64,000 nt of DNA from Desulfoluna butyratoxydans (lineage in GTDB: Bacteria > Desulfobacterota > Desulfobacteria > Desulfobacterales > Desulfolunaceae): NCBI RefSeq assembly GCF_900699765.1, contig NZ_CAADHO010000009.1, positions 124,001 through 188,000 on the forward strand, written 5' to 3'. Within the stretch, counting starts at the first letter, position 1. Every line of letters begins with the position of its first letter. The translations under genes were made by a program, and so were the position numbers. Below, in pieces: positions 59,694-64,000 of this stretch. Under the pieces are notes generated by a model. That model made no database searches. It was not told where the DNA came from and saw only the letters and a program-made list of their open reading frames with translations.

Positions 59694-61252
59694 GGGGCCC
59701 TTCTTTGTTGTGTGAGAGATGACTCTTGTTTATCCATCACCAGCCGGAAACCGATGCCGGCGTTGCGGTTGCACTCGGTGACGAAGAGGCGGTTGGCGGA
59801 TCGGCAGTCCCGGTCGTCACTGCTCCAGCTCCCCCCCCGGATGACCTTGCGGTCTCCCGTGGACGGTCCCTGCGGGTCGATGCGGGGCTGGTCGCCGTAG
59901 GGACCTTCCCAGTCCATGCACCACTCCCAGATGTTGCCGTGCATGTCGTAGAGGCCCCAGCTGTTCTTTGCCTTCAGGCCCACCATGTGGAGACGGGTTC
60001 CGGAGTTGCCGATGTGCCAGCCCATGTGGTCCATGTTGGTGTCGTAGGCGCAGGCAAGCTCCAGCAGGGGGCCGTTGGCAAAGGCCTCCGGGCTTCCCGC
60101 CCGGCATGCGTATTCCCACTCCGCCTCCGTGGGGAGCCGGTAAAATCCTTCCGCCTCCTCCATGGCGTTGAGCCGCTGGATAAACTCCATGACGTCTGTC
60201 CAGCAGACGCGGTTCACCGGGCAGTTGGCTCCGCACTCCTTGTAGTAGGAGGGGTTGTGTTCCATGAGGGCATCCCACTGGCCCTGGGTCACCTCCGTGG
60301 TTTGCATATAGAAGCCCCGGGTCAGGGTCACCTGGTTCTGTGTTTCGTCGGGGTCCCGCCCCGGTTCATCCTTGGGGCTGCCCATGGTGAAGGTGCCCGG
60401 GGCGATCCAGGCGAACTCCATGCCGAGGAGAGTGCTGGCGTCGGCTTCCGTGGAAGATCGCTCTTCGGTGTCGGTTCGTACGGCGGTGTCCGGGGCGGCC
60501 TGGGATGCATCGGGTGATGCCTGGGACACAGGGGGCGCCGACAATGCAGGTCCCTGGGGGGCACGTTTGGCATAAAAGGCGATGAGGCGGGTGTGCTGAT
60601 GTCGGCTGTGGATGGCCGGGGTCCCGGTTTCCGGGCTGCCTGCTTCCCCCGTGCCGTAGATTTCGTAAAATCCGTGGGGGGTGTTCACAAGGTAGTGGTC
60701 GATAAAGCGTTTGGGAAAGTGGGCACGCCTGGCGGAGAGGGCCAGATTCTCCTTTTCTGTGCCCGGTGTCGACGCACTGCCGATGCTGATGAAAAGGAGG
60801 GAGCGTCCTTTGCTCTCCCGTGCCAGGTAATCCAGAAAACGGACCAGGCGCCTGTGCTGGAGGCTGTTTTCGGCAAAGCTGTCGGCGCCGGTGTCGTAAA
60901 AAAGAGTCAGCTCGCCGGTGCCCTGGTGCTTGGCCGTTTTTTCGATGTGTCCGAGGATGCGTTGGGCAACCATGAGGTTTTCCCGGATAAGGCGCTTGAC
61001 CTCTGTGTGTTTTGTGGCGTCTTCCAGGTTTGCCAGGTGCTCCATGGCGCTGTTGTGATGGTTGCACAAAAGGGCGGCCAGCTTCCGGGCCTGGGCTTCC
61101 GAGGCATGGCCCAGGAAGGTCCCCTCCGGCATGTCGATGGCCTCAAGGATCTCCTCGTCGGAAAGGGGGCGGTCGGTGTCGGCCACCGGGCTCTCCGGGG
61201 CGAAGAGACACATAAGGATCAACAGGGCGAGGGCCTTTGGGCATCGGGTCAT
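59690..61252 (-). CDS. Exported OmpA-like plus SUMF1/FGE-fold protein
   Basis: A 520-residue secreted protein. Signal peptide (ALALLILMCLFAPESPVA), a helical N-terminal part, an OmpA-like segment (about 113-190, LTLFYDTGADSFAENS...RRAHFPKRFIDHYL), a low-complexity Pro/Ser/Ala linker, and a C-terminal formylglycine-generating-enzyme-like domain (about 275-508, WIAPGTFTMGSPKDEPGRD, RLPTEAEWEYACRAG, YDMHGNIWEWCMDW, RGGSWSSDDRDCRSANR). The FGE Cys pair is not complete (first Cys position is Ser), so it is probably not a sulfatase activator. It is flanked by overlapping HATPase and STAS genes, which suggests an envelope input or output for that switch. Confidence 0.88.
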   Translation of the reverse strand: MTRCPKALALLILMCLFAPESPVADTDRPLSDEEILEAIDMPEGTFLGHASEAQARKLAALLCNHHNSAMEHLANLEDATKHTEVKRLIRENLMVAQRILGHIEKTAKHQGTGELTLFYDTGADSFAENSLQHRRLVRFLDYLARESKGRSLLFISIGSASTPGTEKENLALSARRAHFPKRFIDHYLVNTPHGFYEIYGTGEAGSPETGTPAIHSRHQHTRLIAFYAKRAPQGPALSAPPVSQASPDASQAAPDTAVRTDTEERSSTEADASTLLGMEFAWIAPGTFTMGSPKDEPGRDPDETQNQVTLTRGFYMQTTEVTQGQWDALMEHNPSYYKECGANCPVNRVCWTDVMEFIQRLNAMEEAEGFYRLPTEAEWEYACRAGSPEAFANGPLLELACAYDTNMDHMGWHIGNSGTRLHMVGLKAKNSWGLYDMHGNIWEWCMDWEGPYGDQPRIDPQGPSTGDRKVIRGGSWSSDDRDCRSANRLFVTECNRNAGIGFRLVMDKQESSLTQQRRAP

Positions 61253-61665
61253 GGCAGAAAGATGCAGAGGGTGGTGCGGTTTCCCTCCGCGCTTGGGAGA
61301 TATCGAAACTCATCCACCACCTCGGAGACGATAAAGAGCCCGAATCCCCCCTCCTGGGAGCCGTCGAAGAGGGGCGCCGGGACCTGTTCCGGGTCAAAGG
61401 GGGCGCCGTGGTCAAAGAAGCTGACGCAGATGCGGTCCGGGCCCACCTGGGCCCGGATGACGATGGCGTGGCCGGGTGCCCCTTTGTACGCATGCCGGAT
61501 GATGTTGGCCGCCACCTCGTTGGCGGCCAGCTCCATGCGGTTGACGGGGTCGTCGGCGATGCCGGCGAAGACGTCCCTCAGAAAGCGGCGCACGTCGGAA
61601 AGGACGTTCAGGTCGCTGGTGACGTCAAGGCATTGTTCGTTGATGATGGGTCCCGGTCCGGGCAT
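61249..61665 (-). CDS. RsbW/SpoIIAB-like serine kinase / anti-sigma factor (HATPase_c)
   Basis: A 138-residue GHKL ATPase. The N-box ELAANEVAANIIRHAY (Asn54), G1 box FFDHGAPFDP (Asp85) and G2 box EGGFGLFIV (106-112) are complete. Such proteins phosphorylate STAS partners on Ser. It overlaps the SUMF1/OmpA gene by four bases and is the first gene of the minus-strand cluster. An alternative ATG lies at 61670. Partners are likely the STAS protein at 59361 and perhaps the two STAS domains at 34293. Confidence 0.92.
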   Translation of the reverse strand: MPGPGPIINEQCLDVTSDLNVLSDVRRFLRDVFAGIADDPVNRMELAANEVAANIIRHAYKGAPGHAIVIRAQVGPDRICVSFFDHGAPFDPEQVPAPLFDGSQEGGFGLFIVSEVVDEFRYLPSAEGNRTTLCIFLP

Positions 61666-62765
61666 CGCATTTTATGTCCGTGGCGTATGGGGCTGATGGG
61701 TGAATGGGCGATTGTCTGGGGCACTGTGCCAGAATGACTGCGCCTTTTTGCAGGCATGATCAATGACTATAGCTCCGCCCTTTGCTTTACACAAGGGGGA
61801 CTCGCCCCTGGGAAAAGCCTTCGGATCTGGTGGCCAGATAGACATAGGCGGTTTTTCAAGCGTGTCGGAATGCATGTGTTTATGTGCTTAACGGGGCCTT
61901 GCCCCAAAAAGGAAACTGACCGGAGAGCAAAAGAACATTGATTACCAACGCATCATGGAAAGAGGACGTGGGGTTGCCGCGGGTGAAAGGGGCGATGTCT
62001 ACTATGGTTTCTGCGGGCAACGGGTATTAAGGTATATCAGAATGGATGATGATGGGTTGATAAACGAATGTCTCTATATTACTGGCAATTTCTTCATAAA
62101 TCAACCTTTCGGTATGGTCGGTCAATGCATCATTGTTTGCTGTGGGTGGGACGACCCCTTTCGGGAATGTACGGCGACTTTACGTATACCCTGCCTGCAA
62201 GCATACCTCCACAGGCAGGGAAGAGGTTTTTCCGCAGGGCGGTGGTGTTTGTTGTAATTTTCCGTGAAATTAAGATGTTGTCATGGGGCTGTCGCTGGCG
62301 GGCAGCCTCTTTCGGGGGCTCTGAGCCCGATAAGAGCTTGTGCAGATACGTGCCGGAGTGTAGAATACGTATTCTAAAAGTGGTACGTATTCTCTCGTAC
62401 GGCCCATGAATCCTTATTTTACGGGGCGCCCTTTGTTGCGGCCGTCATATCACCGACGGCGCCGGCAACAGACGATTGCAGAGACTTGAGGGCTCACACT
62501 CGAACACGCAAGCACCCCTCCCTTTATCTCCATGCAGGGTTTTCCTCTGTCCGTTTTGCTGGTTTCTTGCGATGCGACGACGGCAGGAGAAGAGAATCCT
62601 TCCTTAACAAGGGGGTGCCCGAGCCCTTACCCCGGATACTTCATGAGAAAACGATTCATCTGAAGTGACATGGCGTTATTACGGTGTGTTGCTGTGAGAT
62701 GTCCGGGTTGAACGTTCCTTATCCCGTTGGAACAGAACGAACCATTCACGCTGGGGACCACACAT
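61666..62765. other. 1.1-kb region without a supportable gene
   Basis: It lies between divergent genes and must hold promoters for the leftward polysaccharide cluster and the rightward activase. The largest open frames (for example 62068-62409) have no ribosome site and no family resemblance. Base composition looks less GC-rich than the genes. The only distinct structure I see is the palindrome at 62361-62376 with a half copy at 62385-62393. Confidence 0.55.
62361..62393. promoter_or_regulatory. Perfect 16-bp palindrome with adjacent half-site
   Basis: TAGAATACGTATTCTA (62361-62376) is a perfect palindrome. ACGTATTCT recurs at 62385-62393, 17 bases on, and CGTAC follows. This is a typical operator layout for a dimeric repressor, about 390 bases before the activase gene. 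Confidence 0.45.
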
Positions 62766-64000
62766 ATGACACTGAACATTCTTGGATTGGATATCGGATC
62801 CGTATCGGCCACAGCCGTCGAGATGACTCCCGACAGGCAGATTGTGAAAAAAGTCAGCCTGCAGCACAAAGGCGAGATGACATCGGCAGTGGAGACCCTT
62901 TTGCAGGCCTTCTCAGATAGCCGCATTGCCGCAGTGGCAGCCACAGACACCACCCCCTCCCTGATCAAGGCCAATCGACGGTTTGACGGGCGTATCAGCC
63001 TGATCCATGCGGCAAAACACCTTCACCCCGAAGCACGCAACGTGCTCTCCGTGGGGGGCGAGCAGTTTGCCCTGATCCGCTTTGACGACAAGGGCAATTA
63101 CGTGGACACCCGTGGCAATACGTCCTGTGCCGCGGGTACGGGGAGTTTTCTGGACCAGCAGGCCGGGCGCCTCAATCTGTCCGGCATCGAGGAGCTCTCC
63201 CGCATCGCCGAAGAGAGCAACGGAGAGTTTCCCGAGATCGCCTCCCGGTGCGCCGTGTTTGCCAAGACCGATCTTATCCATGCCCAGCAGGAGGGGTATT
63301 CCCTTGCTGAGATTTGCGACGGCCTCTGCCACGGCCTGGCCAAAAATATCGCCGACACCGTCTTTGCCTCACGCGAGCAAAAAGACCCTGTGCTTTTTGT
63401 GGGGGGCGTGGCCCTGAACCGCGCGGTGACCGGTCACCTGGAGTCCATCGCCGGGGTCCCCTTTGTCACCGATGAGATGGCCCTTTACTACGGCGCCGTG
63501 GGCGCTGCCCTGGAGTTTCTGGCCGCTGGGGCCATTGCCTGCGACGCCGAGCCTATTTCTATCCCCGGGGGCGTGCAGCAGCAGGAGTCCTTTGTGAAGG
63601 AGTACCACTACCCGCCCCTGGAACTGCACCTGTCTGATTATCCAGATTTCTCAAGCGTTTCAAGTTACGATCTGCCCTTTGAACATGACGGCCTCAAGAG
63701 CTTTGTGGAGGTGGATGTCTACGAGACGCCGACGGAGAAAACCCTGCCCGCGTTCCTGGGCATCGACATCGGCTCCACCAGCACCAAGGCGGTGGTGGTG
63801 GATGAGTCAAAACAGGTGGTGGCCGGGTTTTACACCCGCACCTCAGGCCGCCCTGTGGATGCGGTGTCAGGCATTTTTGAGGCGGTGGAAGAAGTAGAGA
63901 AAAAGCTTGGGGTCGCCTTTGACTGGAAGGGGGCGGGCACCACGGGTTCGGGCCGTAAGTTCATCGGGCGTATTGTGGGAGCGGACCTGGCCCTGGATGA
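62766..64000 (+). CDS. BadF/BcrA/HgdC-type acyl-CoA dehydratase activase, N-terminal part
   Basis: At least 411 residues, open at the right edge. Two ASKHA ATPase modules start in the visible part: LGLDIGSVSATAVEM at residue 6 and LGIDIGSTSTKAVVV near 331. The first contains SVGGEQFALI, SCAAGTGSFLDQQAGRLN and ASRCAVFAKTDLIHAQQ; the two Cys are the subunit-bridging [4Fe-4S] ligands of HgdC-type activases, which drive ATP-dependent electron transfer to 2-hydroxyacyl-CoA dehydratases or benzoyl-CoA reductases. The duplicated-domain layout matches the very large fused activase/dehydratase-like proteins of anaerobes. ATG 62766 has GGGGA nine bases upstream. Substrate not deducible here. Confidence 0.9.
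   Translation, partial: MTLNILGLDIGSVSATAVEMTPDRQIVKKVSLQHKGEMTSAVETLLQAFSDSRIAAVAATDTTPSLIKANRRFDGRISLIHAAKHLHPEARNVLSVGGEQFALIRFDDKGNYVDTRGNTSCAAGTGSFLDQQAGRLNLSGIEELSRIAEESNGEFPEIASRCAVFAKTDLIHAQQEGYSLAEICDGLCHGLAKNIADTVFASREQKDPVLFVGGVALNRAVTGHLESIAGVPFVTDEMALYYGAVGAALEFLAAGAIACDAEPISIPGGVQQQESFVKEYHYPPLELHLSDYPDFSSVSSYDLPFEHDGLKSFVEVDVYETPTEKTLPAFLGIDIGSTSTKAVVVDESKQVVAGFYTRTSGRPVDAVSGIFEAVEEVEKKLGVAFDWKGAGTTGSGRKFIGRIVGADLALD

Noticed and set aside
62068..62409. 113-codon open frame in the gap before the activase
   Set aside because: No ribosome site, no recognisable domain, and codon use unlike the neighbours; it also covers the palindrome.
1..64000. tRNA, rRNA, insertion sequences, phage genes
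   Set aside because: I found no TTCGA-type T-loop context with acceptor pairing, no rRNA segments and no transposase or integrase motifs.

Overview
The window is GC-rich bacterial chromosome with long, tightly packed operons. The gene content suggests an anaerobic respirer of the Desulfobacterota type: a Mo-bisPGD respiratory reductase operon, a small single-domain sirohaem sulfite reductase like those of sulfate reducers, a 2-hydroxyacyl-CoA dehydratase-type activase, and an exosortase/PEP-CTERM exopolysaccharide locus. This assignment is inference from gene content; there is no rRNA in the window and I found no tRNA.

Layout. (1) 1-165: the start of a PIF1-like helicase running off the left edge. 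(2) 588-2282: a repeat-containing lipoprotein. (3) 2575-7910 (minus): a four-gene operon encoding a molybdopterin catalytic subunit, FeS subunit, NrfD membrane anchor and TorD chaperone. The catalytic subunit carries every active-site residue I recall for respiratory arsenate reductase ArrA, at identical spacing. (4) 8233-11271: a periplasmic propeller sensor whose GGDEF domain has lost its signature motif. (5) 11776-13176: small sirohaem reductase and an NAD(P)-binding protein. (6) 13613-21178 (minus): a complete trpEGDCFBA operon behind a near-consensus promoter. Its 32-residue leader peptide contains three consecutive Trp codons and is followed by two terminator hairpins. (7) 21230-32247 (plus): a glycogen operon, glgP, debranching enzyme, glgA and glgB. 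The debranching and branching enzymes resemble the eukaryotic types. (8) 32343-61665 (minus): about 29 kb, 27 genes, mostly overlapping or nearly abutting. It holds a partner-switching pair (HATPase and STAS) around a SUMF1/OmpA protein, polysaccharide initiation, flippase, polymerase, export and co-polymerase genes, glycosyl- and acetyltransferases, an exosortase with one PEP-CTERM substrate and an EpsI-like protein, a diguanylate cyclase, a WecB-type transferase fused to two STAS domains, and two cytidylate-kinase-like paralogues. (9) 61666-62765: 1.1 kb with no supportable gene but a perfect 16-bp palindrome. (10) 62766-64000: a BadF/HgdC-type activase open at the right edge.

Intergenic DNA is unusually repetitive. 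Five copies of a ~55-bp palindromic element lie between genes, including two inside the trp operon. Two copies of a ~115-bp element flank the first 3 kb. Heptanucleotide tandem arrays sit on or just after stop codons; one is an exact (CCCTTAG)12 array and another encodes the last residues of TrpC.

How it fits together: c-di-GMP (active GGEEF enzyme) and phosphorylation-dependent STAS switching probably both regulate surface polysaccharide. The exosortase branch would add one sorted surface protein. The glycogen operon stores carbon, and the Mo reductase operon supports anaerobic respiration.
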